A stretch of DNA of 64,000 nucleotides from Heritagella_A intestinalis (GCA_904418995.1 CAJFQF010000002.1:1-64000), one strand, 5' to 3'; shown: positions 26,928 to 35,840, counted from the first letter of the stretch. Made by a program: numbers and translations. Notes: generated by a model from the letters alone, not told the origin.

Positions 26928-27275
26928 CTTGGGAGCGCATACTATGTGCCGCACCCAGGCTGTTTACGCGGGAAGAAAGGCTGTTCCTCGATGCCAAGTT
27001 TCTCGCGGCCTGGAAGCGGACACTGTCCGCCGCGGACTGAAACCGGGCACTGCCCGGCGCGGCTTGGGAGCGCACTGTGCGTAGCACCCAGGCTGTTTAC
27101 GCGGGAAGAAGGGCCGCTCCTTAATGCCAGCTTCCTCGCGGATCGGCACCGGACATTGTCCGGCGCGGCCTGGGAGCGTATACTATGCGCCGCACCCAAG
27201 CTGTTTACGCGGGAAGAAAGGCCGCTCCTTAATGCCAGCTTCCTCGCGGACTGGAACCGGGCACTGCCCGGGCAT
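26928..27275 (+). repeat. Three tandem copies of a REP2-like unit
   Basis: Imperfect units begin at about 26928, 27063 and 27169. Each reads TTGGGAGCGYA, then CCGCACCCARGCTGTTTACG, then a hairpin (GCGGGAAGAAAGGC to CTTCCTCGCGG) and one or two small dyads (GGACACTGTCC, GGGCACTGCCC, GGACATTGTCC). The first unit is ~30 bp longer as it has two dyads. The 525-bp gap 26809-27333 has no gene. The hairpin part matches REP2 copies at 5385 and 16899. Confidence 0.85.
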
Positions 27276-27333
27276 GATTTTGGATGGCTGTGCATATAGG
27301 TTAGCAGCAGGAAAGAAAAGGGAGGTGCCTGTC

Positions 27334-28482
27334 TTGGGAGGAAAGTTTTGGAAACGGTGCGTGCCCCTGGTGCTGACGGCGGCGCTTTTGTGGAATTTGG
27401 GTGGAACGGCCCTGGCCTTAGATGATGTTCCCGCCCCATCGGCGGTGCTCATGGAAGCCGGTACCGGGCGGGTGCTCTATGAGAAAAATGCCCACGAGCA
27501 GCGGCCCTGCGCTTCCATCACCAAAGTCATGACCTTGCTGCTGGTCATGGAGGCCCTGGACGCCGGGAAAATCAAGCTGGAAGACCAGGTGGCGGCCAGC
27601 GCCCACGCGGCTTCCATGGGCGGCTCGGACATCTGGCTGAAAGAAGGGGAGGTCATGACCGTTGACGACCTTCTTAAAGCTACAGTGATTATGAGCGCCA
27701 ATGACGCAGCCGTGGTGCTGGCGGAATATGTGGCCGGCAGCGAGGAGGATTTCGTCTCCCAAATGAATCAGCGGGCCGCACAGCTGGGCATGGAGGACAC
27801 GGTTTTCAAAAACTGTAACGGCCTGGACGAGGACGGCCATGTAACCAGCGCCTATGATGTGGCCCTGATGAGCCGGGCCCTCATTGCCCACGAGAAGATT
27901 TTCGACTATAGCCAGGTGTGGATGGACAGCGTCCGGAATGGGGAGACCCAGCTGGTGAATACCAATAAGCTCCTAAAGACCTACGACGGCATCACCGGCC
28001 TGAAAACCGGCACTACCGGCAAAGCGGGAAGCTGTATTTCCGCTACAGCGGAGCGGGACGGCTTAAGCCTCATCGGAGTCGTGCTGGGGGCTTCCTCTAC
28101 CAAAGACCGGTTTGACGCTGCCGCCAAGCTCCTGGATTATGGCTTTGCTAATTGGGCCTGCGTGGAGCTGCCCATGCCCAGTCTGCCCAGTGTAGCGGTA
28201 GAAAACGGCGTGACGGATCAAGTGGCGGTAACAGCGGAAACAGAGGGGCCAATTTCGGTTCTGGTACCCAAGGGCCAGGCGGAGCAGGTGGAAACAGCGG
28301 TTTCCCTGCCGGAAAGTATCCGGGCCCCTGTGGAAGAGGGCCAGCGTCTGGGAGAAGTGGTTTTCCGGCTGGGGGAGGATACCCTGGCCCAGGTTCCCCT
28401 GTATGCTTCGGAAGGGATGGAGGCCCTGAGCCTGGGAGGGTGCTTCTGGGAATTGCTGCGGAGCCTGTGCGCTTTTGTATAG
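27334..28482 (+). CDS. dacF: Serine-type D-Ala-D-Ala carboxypeptidase (penicillin-binding protein)
   Basis: Trims the terminal D-Ala from peptidoglycan peptides outside the membrane. 382 residues from TTG 27334, with AAGGGAGG upstream. A signal peptide (~1-29) precedes the peptidase S11 domain: SITK (Ser61/Lys64), SAN (~119) and KTGTTGKAG (~223). A second beta-rich domain is followed by a hydrophobic C-terminal end (~365-382) as membrane anchor. DacF-type members act in sporulation; the assignment within DacA/DacF is by context only. Confidence 0.9.
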   Translation: MGGKFWKRCVPLVLTAALLWNLGGTALALDDVPAPSAVLMEAGTGRVLYEKNAHEQRPCASITKVMTLLLVMEALDAGKIKLEDQVAASAHAASMGGSDIWLKEGEVMTVDDLLKATVIMSANDAAVVLAEYVAGSEEDFVSQMNQRAAQLGMEDTVFKNCNGLDEDGHVTSAYDVALMSRALIAHEKIFDYSQVWMDSVRNGETQLVNTNKLLKTYDGITGLKTGTTGKAGSCISATAERDGLSLIGVVLGASSTKDRFDAAAKLLDYGFANWACVELPMPSLPSVAVENGVTDQVAVTAETEGPISVLVPKGQAEQVETAVSLPESIRAPVEEGQRLGEVVFRLGEDTLAQVPLYASEGMEALSLGGCFWELLRSLCAFV

Positions 28483-28573
28483 GGATTTGTCTGCTGTTTC
28501 CCCTCTGACGGGAGAATCCGGAAAGGGTTGCCCCTGGGTAAAAGAAAATATTTTATGAATCTTATCAAATCCC

Positions 28574-28602
28574 TTGCAAATCAAACCGGAATATTGTAGA
28601 AT
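28574..28602 (+). promoter_or_regulatory. Promoter of pgi
   Basis: TTGCAA at 28574-28579 and TAGAAT at 28597-28602 with a 17-bp spacer. Confidence 0.65.
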
Positions 28603-28645
28603 ATATGCAGATAGAACCTTACCATAAAAATGAGGAGGCTAAAAA

Positions 28646-29986
28646 ATGTCACTCAGATTTGAAAAACAGCACCTCTCTTCCTTTATCGGCGAAAAGGAAT
28701 ACTGCGCCATCGCCCCGCAGGTAAAGCTTGCCCACGAAATGCTCCACAGCGGAACGGGTCTGGGCAATGATTTTATCGGATGGGTTACCCTGCCCACGGA
28801 CTATGACAAAGAGGAATTCGCCCGCATCAAAGCCGCAGCGGAAAAGATTAAGAAGGACACCGACGTCTTTGTAGTCATCGGCATCGGCGGTTCCTATCTG
28901 GGAGCCCGGGCTGCTATCGAGTTCCTGAAGTCCGACCGCTATAACGACATGAAGAAGGATACCCCCGACATCTACTTCGCCGGCAACAGCATCAGCTCCA
29001 CCGCTCTGGCCGAGCTGCTGGAAATCTGTGAGGGCCGGGACGTGTCCATCAACATGATCTCCAAGTCCGGCACCACCACGGAGCCCGCCATTGCGTTCCG
29101 GGTGTTCCGGGAACTGCTGGAGAAGAAGTACGGCAAGGAAGAAGCCCGCAAGCGCATTTACTGCACCACCGACCGTGCCCGCGGCACTTTGAAGCAGCTG
29201 GCCGACCGGGAAGGCTATGAGACCTTTGTGGTGCCCGATGACGTAGGCGGCCGTTATTCCGTGCTTACTGCTGTGGGCCTGCTGCCCATCGCTGTCAGCG
29301 GCGCGAATATCGACGCCCTGATGGCCGGCGCTGCCGCTGCCCAGGCAGAATACAACAACCCCGACCTGGAAACCAATCCCTGCTATCAGTATGCCGCTAC
29401 CCGGAACATCCTGTACCGCAAGGGCAAGGCTGTGGAGGTTATGGTCAGCTATGAGCCCTGCTACACCATGATGAACGAGTGGTGGAAGCAGCTCTACGGC
29501 GAGAGCGAGGGCAAGGACCATAAGGGCCTGTTCCCGGCGTCTGTGGTGTTCTCCACAGACCTGCACTCCATGGGCCAGTTTATCCAGGACGGCAGCCGCA
29601 ATCTCTTTGAGACCGTTGTCCTCTTCGACAAGGCCAAGAAGGAAATTACCATTGGCAACGACCCCGAGAACGTGGATGGCCTGAACTTCCTGGAAGGCAA
29701 GACCATGTCCTACATCAACGAGAAGGCCTTTGAAGGCACCGTGCTGGCCCACTGCGACGGCGGCGTGCCCAACGGCCTGATCCGCGTCCCCGATTTCTCC
29801 GAGGATTCCCTGGGCCGTCTCATTTACTTCTTCGAGAAAGCCTGCGCCATTTCCGGCTATCTCATGGGCGTGAACCCCTTTGACCAGCCTGGCGTGGAGA
29901 GCTATAAGAAGAATATGTTTGCCCTGCTGGGTAAGCCCGGCTATGAAGACGCCAAGGCTGCCTTGGAGGCAAGACTGCACAAATAA
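28646..29986 (+). CDS. pgi: Glucose-6-phosphate isomerase
   Basis: Interconverts glucose 6-phosphate and fructose 6-phosphate in glycolysis. 446 residues, the short Firmicutes form. Seen: VVIGIGGSYLGARA, SKSGTTTEPA (sugar-phosphate binding), VGGRYSVLTAVGLLP, and a C-terminal catalytic lysine region around NPFDQPGVESYKK. ATG 28646 with GAGGAGG upstream. A clear promoter precedes it. Confidence 0.97.
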   Translation: MSLRFEKQHLSSFIGEKEYCAIAPQVKLAHEMLHSGTGLGNDFIGWVTLPTDYDKEEFARIKAAAEKIKKDTDVFVVIGIGGSYLGARAAIEFLKSDRYNDMKKDTPDIYFAGNSISSTALAELLEICEGRDVSINMISKSGTTTEPAIAFRVFRELLEKKYGKEEARKRIYCTTDRARGTLKQLADREGYETFVVPDDVGGRYSVLTAVGLLPIAVSGANIDALMAGAAAAQAEYNNPDLETNPCYQYAATRNILYRKGKAVEVMVSYEPCYTMMNEWWKQLYGESEGKDHKGLFPASVVFSTDLHSMGQFIQDGSRNLFETVVLFDKAKKEITIGNDPENVDGLNFLEGKTMSYINEKAFEGTVLAHCDGGVPNGLIRVPDFSEDSLGRLIYFFEKACAISGYLMGVNPFDQPGVESYKKNMFALLGKPGYEDAKAALEARLHK

Positions 29987-30042
29987 GCCTGCATCCGGTG
30001 TTCCCGGCTGCGGCGGAAACCCAATTTTAGGAGGTCCCCATT

Positions 30043-30459
30043 ATGATTAATGTTTTTATCGGCAAGAAAGGCTCCGGCAAGACCAAGAAGCTCATTGACT
30101 ACGCCAACCGCGCTGTGGAGAAGTCCAACGGCAACGTGGTGGTCATCGAAAAGGGCCTGAAGCTGACCTATGATATCTCTCACAGAGCCCGCCTCATCGA
30201 CAGCGATGCCTATGGGATTCAGGGACTGGAGGCTCTTGAGGGCTTCCTGTGCGGCATTTGCGCCGGCAACTACGACGTGACGGATATTCTGCTGGATTCC
30301 ACTTTGAAGATTATCGGCACGGATATGGCTGCTCTGTCTGAGCTTATCGCCAAGATGGCGAAGCTCTCTGAGGCTGCCAACGTCACCTTTACCCTCTCTA
30401 TCTCCGCTGACGAGAGCGAGCTGCCGGAGGATGTTCTGGCCGCTGTGACCAAGCTGTAA
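30043..30459 (+). CDS. Small P-loop protein of unknown role
   Basis: 138 residues. Walker A GKKGSGKTK at ~7-15 directly at the N-terminus; the rest forms an alternating alpha/beta layout without clear Walker B. Similar short proteins in Clostridia are often labelled as PilT or ATP-binding protein without proof. GGAGG precedes ATG 30043; the gene lies 56 nt after pgi and ends at a terminator, so it may be the second gene of the pgi operon. Confidence 0.75.
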   Translation: MINVFIGKKGSGKTKKLIDYANRAVEKSNGNVVVIEKGLKLTYDISHRARLIDSDAYGIQGLEALEGFLCGICAGNYDVTDILLDSTLKIIGTDMAALSELIAKMAKLSEAANVTFTLSISADESELPEDVLAAVTKL

Positions 30460-30479
30460 TTTTAGGATTTGCTGATGGA

Positions 30480-30512
30480 CCGCCTGCCTGCAATGGGCAG
30501 GCGGTTTTGCTT
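30480..30512 (+). terminator. Terminator after the small P-loop gene
   Basis: CCGCCTGCC and GGGCAGGCGG pair around a short loop, followed by TTTTGCTTTT. Confidence 0.8.
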
Positions 30513-30529
30513 TTAGAAAGAGGAAGCGT

Positions 30530-31150
30530 ATGTACTGTATTCTCGTGGCCGGTATGCCGGCTTCCGGAAAATCTACCTTTGCAGCCTGGCTGAGCCGGGA
30601 AAAGCATCTGCCGTGTATGTCGAAGGACCAGATCAAGGAGCTGCTTTTCGATATTGTAGGGTTTCGTTCCCGGCAGGAAAAAGTGGCGCTGGGAACCGCT
30701 GCGGAGAAAATCCTGTATGCATTTGCACAAACCCACCTTGCGGCAGGGCTGCCGTTTATCCTGGAAAATAACTTTGAGGATTCCTCCCGGGAAGGGCTGG
30801 TCTCCCTGCTGGAAAAGTACGGCTGTTTCCCCATAACGGTTTTGTTTGACGGCGATATAGAGGTTCTCTATCAACGGTTTATCCTCCGGGATCAGTCCCC
30901 GGCAAGGCATCGGGGGCATGTGGTGAATACCCAGTATCCGGAAGCCAGCGAGCCTGCGCCCTATTGCCCCATGAGCCTGGAGGATTTCCGCTGGGGGATG
31001 GAGGCCAGAGGCTTTGCCCGGTTTCATCCCGGCGGTGCGGTACTCCGCGTAGACTGCACGGATTTTGCCCGGGTGGAGTATTCGGCGATTGTACAGCAGA
31101 TAGAGGAAATCCTGCGGAAAGATACCCTGAGAAAGGATGAGAAATTTTGA
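30530..31150 (+). CDS. AAA-type kinase (AAA_33 family)
   Basis: 206 residues with Walker A GMPASGKST (~8-16), a lid-like Arg-rich stretch and FILENNFED in the place of the acceptor-binding region. It belongs to the broad group of small P-loop kinases around zeta toxin and gluconate kinase; substrate unknown. The stop overlaps the TTG start of the next gene by 3 nt, so both are translated together. Confidence 0.75.
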   Translation: MYCILVAGMPASGKSTFAAWLSREKHLPCMSKDQIKELLFDIVGFRSRQEKVALGTAAEKILYAFAQTHLAAGLPFILENNFEDSSREGLVSLLEKYGCFPITVLFDGDIEVLYQRFILRDQSPARHRGHVVNTQYPEASEPAPYCPMSLEDFRWGMEARGFARFHPGGAVLRVDCTDFARVEYSAIVQQIEEILRKDTLRKDEKF

Positions 31151-31698
31151 AATTGATGATTGCTTCGGATATCCATGGTTCGGCTTTTTACTGCCGCAAG
31201 TTACTGGATGCCTTTGAAAAGGAACAGCCGGACCGGCTGCTTTTGCTGGGAGACCTGCTCTATCACGGGCCCCGCAACGACCTGCCTCTGCAATATCTCC
31301 CTAAAGAGGTGATTTCCATGCTCAACGGCGTGAAGGAATCCCTGCTTTGCGTGCGGGGCAACTGCGACACCGAGGTGGATCAAATGGTGCTGGAATTTCC
31401 CATCCTCTCGGATTCCTGCTTTTTGTATTGGAATGGCCGGGCGATTTTCGCCACCCATGGCCACCACATCAATCCCCAGAATCCGCCTTTCCTGCGGCCC
31501 GGGGATATCCTTTTAAACGGCCATACCCATGTGCCCAAGTGGGAGAAAATGGGGGAAAGCTACTATCTCAATCCCGGCTCCGTGTCCATTCCCAAGGAGG
31601 GAAGCACCCAAAGCTATGTGATTTTAGAGGAAGAAAGCCTGGTGTTCAAGACCATTAACGGGGAAATCTATCGGGAAGAATCCCTGCCCCTCATCTAA
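31147..31698 (+). CDS. yfcE: YfcE-type phosphodiesterase
   Basis: 183 residues from TTG 31147. Calcineurin-like metallophosphoesterase with all metal motifs: SDIHG (~8-12), GDLLYHGPRN, RGNCD, THGHH and NGHTH. MJ0936/YfcE enzymes cleave phosphodiesters in vitro; the physiological substrate is unknown. Coupled to the upstream kinase gene through the TTGA overlap. Confidence 0.88.
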   Translation: MKLMIASDIHGSAFYCRKLLDAFEKEQPDRLLLLGDLLYHGPRNDLPLQYLPKEVISMLNGVKESLLCVRGNCDTEVDQMVLEFPILSDSCFLYWNGRAIFATHGHHINPQNPPFLRPGDILLNGHTHVPKWEKMGESYYLNPGSVSIPKEGSTQSYVILEEESLVFKTINGEIYREESLPLI

Positions 31699-31713
31699 AA
31701 ATCTGTATAAAGG

Positions 31714-31755
31714 GAAGCTGGTGTGGAAGCGTATTTTACACCGGCTTCTTTTTTT
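31714..31755 (+). terminator. Terminator after yfcE
   Basis: GAAGCTGGTGT and ACACCGGCTTC pair, followed by seven T residues. Confidence 0.85.
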
Positions 31756-31850
31756 GTGGTACCCGCTAAGTTCCCCGGCATCCCCTGGGGGGATTCGGGA
31801 GAACTTGCCGGAATTTCGGGAAAATACTTTTCCCGTGTAGAAGGATGTGA

Positions 31851-31952
31851 TATAATAGAAAACAATTGATAAGCCGTGCGGCGCCCTTCTGGCTCGGAAA
31901 TGCAGAAAGGGCACAGCTCCGCCGGTTATTTTTTTGAGAGGTGAAGAATTTC
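31851..31952 (+). promoter_or_regulatory. fhs promoter and structured leader
   Basis: TATAAT at 31851-31856 with only a weak -35. The ~90-nt leader contains a stable hairpin: GCCCTTCTG (31883-31891) pairs with CAGAAAGGGC (31903-31912), flanked by CGGC/GCCG. It does not match the tetrahydrofolate riboswitch consensus I know. It may just stabilise the message or control it. Confidence 0.5.
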
Positions 31953-33629
31953 ATGCTGACTGACATTGAAATTGCACAGCAGGCAACCCTGCGTCCCATT
32001 TCTGAGATTGCTCAAAACCTGGGCATCCAGGAAGAAGAACTGGAACCCTATGGCCGCTATAAGGCCAAGGTCAACGAAGCCCTCTTTACCCGCCTGGAAG
32101 AGAAGCCCGATGGCAAGCTCATCCTGGTGACAGCCATTAACCCTACCCCTGCCGGTGAGGGTAAGACCACCACCTCCGTGGGATTGGGTGAGGCCATGGC
32201 GAAAATCGGCAAGAAGGCCGTCATCGCCCTGCGGGAGCCTTCCCTGGGGCCGGTGTTCGGCATTAAGGGCGGCGCAGCCGGCGGCGGCTATGCCCAGGTG
32301 CTGCCCATGGAGGACATCAACCTCCACTTCACCGGGGATATGCACGCCATTACCAGCGCCAACAACCTGCTCTGCGCCATGCTGGACAACCATATGCAGC
32401 AGGGCAATGCCCTGGATATCGACCAGCGGCGGATTCTCATCAAGCGGTGCCTGGATATGAACGACCGGGCCCTGCGGAATATCGTTGTGGGCCTGGGAGG
32501 CAAGATCAACGGCGTTCCCCGGGAGGACGGCTTTATCATCACCGTGGCCAGTGAGGTCATGGCAATCCTGTGCCTGGCAACGGACCGGGAGGACTTGAAG
32601 CGCCGCTTGGGGAATATCCTGGTGGCCTATACTCGCAGCGGCCAGCCGGTGTATGCCCGGGATCTGAAGGCGGACGGCGCTATGGCCGCCCTGCTCAAGG
32701 ACGCCATTAATCCCAACCTGGTGCAGACTCTGGAGGGAACCCCGGCCATTATGCACGGCGGCCCCTTTGCCAATATTGCCCACGGCTGTAACTCTGTCCG
32801 GGCTACCCGCCTGGCATTGAAGCTGGGAGATTACTGCATCACCGAGGCGGGCTTCGGCTCCGACCTGGGCGCAGAGAAGTTTATGGACATTAAGTGCCGC
32901 ATGGCGGGCCTGGCCCCCTCCTGCGTGGTGGTGGTGGCCACTGTGCGGGCTCTGAAGTACAACGGCGGCGTTCCCAAGGCAGAGCTGGGCGCGGAGAATG
33001 TGGAGGCCCTAGAAAAGGGTTCCGTAAACCTGCGGGCCCATGTGGAGAATATGCGCAAATACGGTGTGCCGGTAGTGGTGGCCATTAACCGCTTCCCCTC
33101 GGATACCCAGGCGGAGCTGGATGCTGTGGATGCGCTGTGCCGGGAGATGCAGGTGCCCTATGCCCTCAGCGAGGTCTTTGCCAAGGGCGGCGAAGGCGGC
33201 GTAGAGCTGGCCAAGATCATTATGGAGATTGTGGACAAAGAGGACACCAGCGCAGGCTTCGCCCCCATTTACGGCGATTCCCTGACGGTAGAGGAGAAAA
33301 TCGAGACCATTGCCCGGGAAATTTACGGCGCCGACGGCGTGGTGTACACCAACCCCGCCAAAAAGGCCCTGAAGGAAATCCATGACCTGGGTGGCGACGC
33401 TATGCCCGTCTGTATCGCTAAGACCCAGTATTCCCTGTCGGACAATGCCGCCCTGTTGGGCCGGCCTACGGGCTTTACTATCACCATCCGGGATTTGCGG
33501 CTGTCCAGCGGTGCGGGCTTTGTGGTGGCCTATGCCGGGGATATTATGACCATGCCCGGCCTGCCCAAGGTTCCTGCGGCAGAGAAGATTGATGTAGATA
33601 AAAACGGCGTAATTTCCGGCTTGTTCTAA
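31953..33629 (+). CDS. fhs: Formate--tetrahydrofolate ligase
   Basis: Makes 10-formyl-THF from formate, THF and ATP: one-carbon supply, and in acetogens the first step of the methyl branch. 558 residues, full length. Seen: NPTPAGEGKTTTS (P-loop, ~63-75), EPSLGPVFGIKGGAAGGGY, and NRFPSDT. ATG 31953 is chosen, with GAGAGGTG upstream; GTG 31941 overlaps that site. No other Wood-Ljungdahl genes are near. Confidence 0.97.
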   Translation: MLTDIEIAQQATLRPISEIAQNLGIQEEELEPYGRYKAKVNEALFTRLEEKPDGKLILVTAINPTPAGEGKTTTSVGLGEAMAKIGKKAVIALREPSLGPVFGIKGGAAGGGYAQVLPMEDINLHFTGDMHAITSANNLLCAMLDNHMQQGNALDIDQRRILIKRCLDMNDRALRNIVVGLGGKINGVPREDGFIITVASEVMAILCLATDREDLKRRLGNILVAYTRSGQPVYARDLKADGAMAALLKDAINPNLVQTLEGTPAIMHGGPFANIAHGCNSVRATRLALKLGDYCITEAGFGSDLGAEKFMDIKCRMAGLAPSCVVVVATVRALKYNGGVPKAELGAENVEALEKGSVNLRAHVENMRKYGVPVVVAINRFPSDTQAELDAVDALCREMQVPYALSEVFAKGGEGGVELAKIIMEIVDKEDTSAGFAPIYGDSLTVEEKIETIAREIYGADGVVYTNPAKKALKEIHDLGGDAMPVCIAKTQYSLSDNAALLGRPTGFTITIRDLRLSSGAGFVVAYAGDIMTMPGLPKVPAAEKIDVDKNGVISGLF

Positions 33630-33655
33630 ACAGGCCTTGCATAGGGAGGCGGCAT

Positions 33656-34081
33656 ATGAAGGAATACCGGACTTGTTCTCCGGAACAAACCGAAGCTCTG
33701 GGGGAAACACTGGCCGCCGGGCTTCAGGGCGGCGAGGTGCTGGCCTGCTTTGGCGGCATGGGCATGGGAAAAACGGCTTTTGCCCGGGGGTTGGCTCGGG
33801 GCCTGGGCAGTGACGATGCGGTTTCCAGCCCTACTTTCGCCCTGGTACACGAATATCGGGGAAAAATCCCCCTGTATCACTTTGATATGTTCCGGGTTTC
33901 CAGCTGGGAGGACCTGTATTCCACCGGATTTTTCGATTATCTGGATACCGGTGCGGTGCTTCTCATTGAATGGAGCGAGAATATTGAGGATGCTCTGCCG
34001 AAAGACGCCATTCGCATCCGGTTCAGCCGGGGAGAAGAGGAAAACCAACGGGTAATCCAGGTGTCCAGCCTGGAAGAATGA
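33656..34081 (+). CDS. tsaE: tRNA t6A synthesis ATPase TsaE
   Basis: Partner of TsaB and TsaD in making N6-threonylcarbamoyladenosine at tRNA position 37. 141 residues. Seen: Walker A GGMGMGKT (~33-40), SSPTFALVHEY, the HFDMFR motif and LLIEWSEN. The gene lies 26 nt after fhs and 41 nt before tsaB, an operon-like layout. tsaD is not in the window. Confidence 0.93.
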   Translation: MKEYRTCSPEQTEALGETLAAGLQGGEVLACFGGMGMGKTAFARGLARGLGSDDAVSSPTFALVHEYRGKIPLYHFDMFRVSSWEDLYSTGFFDYLDTGAVLLIEWSENIEDALPKDAIRIRFSRGEEENQRVIQVSSLEE

Positions 34082-34122
34082 GCAGAGAGCTTCTTAGTTA
34101 AGAAAGGTTGGGGACAAAAGCA

Positions 34123-34866
34123 ATGCGAATATTGGCGCTGGAATCCTCTGCGGTGGCGGCTTCGGCCTGCATCCAGGAGGACGGAAAAATATTGGGGGAG
34201 TTCTATAGCAACACCCGGCAGACCCACAGCCAGACCCTGCTGCCCATGGTGCGCACCCTGCTTCGGGACACCGGCACCCAGGTGAAGGATTTGGATTTGC
34301 TGGCAGTGTCGGCTGGGCCGGGCTCGTTTACCGGTGTGCGCATCGGTGTGGCCTGTGTCAAGGGGATGGCTTTCCCCAATGATACGCCCTGCTGCGGTGT
34401 TTCTACCCTGGAGGCCATGGCCATGAACCTGCGGCAGAGCAGCGCGCTGGTCTGCGCGGTGATGGACGCCCGGTGCGGCCAGGTGTACAATGCCCTGTTT
34501 ACTACCGGCGAGGGAGAAGTGTGCCGGTTGACAGAGGACCGGGCTCTCTCCATAGAAGAGCTGGCGGCAGAGTGTCCCAACTGGATGGAAAAGACCGGCA
34601 AACCTTTGGTTTTAGTGGGAGATGGGGCCCAGCTTTGCTTTGACGCTCCGGCCTTTGCGGCCCTTCCCCGGCAGCTGGCCCCGGAGCACTTGCGGATGCA
34701 GCGGGCTTCCGGTGTGGCGGAAACTGCCCGCCGGGCGGCTTTGGAGGGAAAGACGGTTTCCCCGGCAGAATTGGCCCCGGTGTATCTGCGGCTTCCCCAA
34801 GCCCAACGGGAGCTGAAAAAGCGGCAGGAGCAGCAGAAGAAGGCGGAACGGGAAAATCATCAATAA
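34123..34866 (+). CDS. tsaB: tRNA t6A synthesis protein TsaB
   Basis: 247 residues. Scaffold in the TsaBDE complex. N-terminus MRILALESSAVAASACI, and AGPGSFTGVRIGVA is the family hallmark of the ASKHA fold. The last ~20 residues are Lys/Glu/Gln-rich and probably disordered. ATG 34123 is chosen over 34108. Unlike many Firmicutes operons, no rimI gene follows; a sugar-phosphate isomerase gene does. Confidence 0.93.
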   Translation: MRILALESSAVAASACIQEDGKILGEFYSNTRQTHSQTLLPMVRTLLRDTGTQVKDLDLLAVSAGPGSFTGVRIGVACVKGMAFPNDTPCCGVSTLEAMAMNLRQSSALVCAVMDARCGQVYNALFTTGEGEVCRLTEDRALSIEELAAECPNWMEKTGKPLVLVGDGAQLCFDAPAFAALPRQLAPEHLRMQRASGVAETARRAALEGKTVSPAELAPVYLRLPQAQRELKKRQEQQKKAERENHQ

Positions 34867-34886
34867 GAGAAAGGCGGATGGAAAGC

Positions 34887-35804
34887 ATGATCGCATTGGG
34901 CGCGGATCACGGCGGTTACCGATTGAAGGAGGCCGTGAAGCGGTATCTGGAGGAGAAGCAAATTCCCTACCGGGATTTCGGGACTGACAGCGAGGAATCC
35001 ATAGATTATGGCCCGGTTGCCGAGCAGGTAGCGCGTTTTGTGGCAGAGGGAAAGGCCCAGCGGGGCATCCTTTGCTGCGGCACTGGCATCGGGATTTCCA
35101 TAGCGGCTAATAAAGTGCCTGGAATCCGTGCGGCAGTGGTGACCAATGATTTCTGCGCGGAGATGACCCGCCGCCACAACGACGCCAATATCCTCTGTAT
35201 GGGTGGTCGGGTGATCGATGAAGAGACGGCGGTGCGCCTGACGGAGATTTTTCTGACGACCCCCTTTGAGGGCGGCCGCCATACCCGGAGAGTGGCATAT
35301 ATCCATAAAATCGAAGAGGAAGCCGTGCATTTTGCAGCGCCCAAGGAGGAGGCTGCGGCCGGTATCGCATTGGGCGCGGATCACGGCGGTTACCGATTGA
35401 AGGAGGCCGTGAAGCGGTATCTGGAGGAAAAGCAGATTCCCTACCGGGATTTCGGCGCTAACAGTGAGGAATCCGTAGATTACGCCCCCATTGCCGAGCA
35501 GGTGGCGCGTTTTGTGGCAGAGGGAAAGGCCGAGCGGGGGATCCTCTGCTGCGGCACCGGCATTGGGATTTCCATAGCGGCCAATAAAGTGCCTGGAATC
35601 CGTGCGGCAGTGGTGACCAATGATTTCTGTGCGGAGATGACCCGCCGCCACAACGACGCCAATATCCTCTGTATGGGGGGCCGGGTGATCGATGAAGAGA
35701 CGGCAGTGCGCCTGACGGAGATCTTTCTGACCACCCCCTTTGAAGGCGGCCGCCATGCCCGGCGGGTGGCATACATTGGGCAAATAGAGAGCAAAGGGCT
35801 CTGA
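34887..35804 (+). CDS. rpiB: Ribose-5-phosphate isomerase B, tandem double-domain protein
   Basis: 305 residues, twice the family's usual ~145. Residues 2-~145 and 160-305 are two full RpiB domains, almost identical in sequence, joined by a ~15-residue linker (KIEEEAVHFAAPKEEAAAG region). Each half keeps ILCCGTGIGIS with the catalytic Cys and RRHNDANIL with the catalytic His (~97 and ~255). The DNA repeats with an offset of 474 bp. A recent in-frame duplication is the simplest reading. RpiB works as a dimer, so this chain may fold as a built-in dimer. ATG 34887 has AAAGG at good distance. Confidence 0.92.
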   Translation: MIALGADHGGYRLKEAVKRYLEEKQIPYRDFGTDSEESIDYGPVAEQVARFVAEGKAQRGILCCGTGIGISIAANKVPGIRAAVVTNDFCAEMTRRHNDANILCMGGRVIDEETAVRLTEIFLTTPFEGGRHTRRVAYIHKIEEEAVHFAAPKEEAAAGIALGADHGGYRLKEAVKRYLEEKQIPYRDFGANSEESVDYAPIAEQVARFVAEGKAERGILCCGTGIGISIAANKVPGIRAAVVTNDFCAEMTRRHNDANILCMGGRVIDEETAVRLTEIFLTTPFEGGRHARRVAYIGQIESKGL

Positions 35805-35840
35805 GTGATAAAAAACAACAGGATAAGGGAGGAAACCTTC

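Noticed and set aside
26928..27275. Possible CRISPR array
   Set aside because: Units are 106-135 bp, similar throughout, with no unique spacers and no cas genes nearby.
31851..31952. Tetrahydrofolate riboswitch before fhs
   Set aside because: Key conserved loops of that riboswitch are not visible; only a simple hairpin is.
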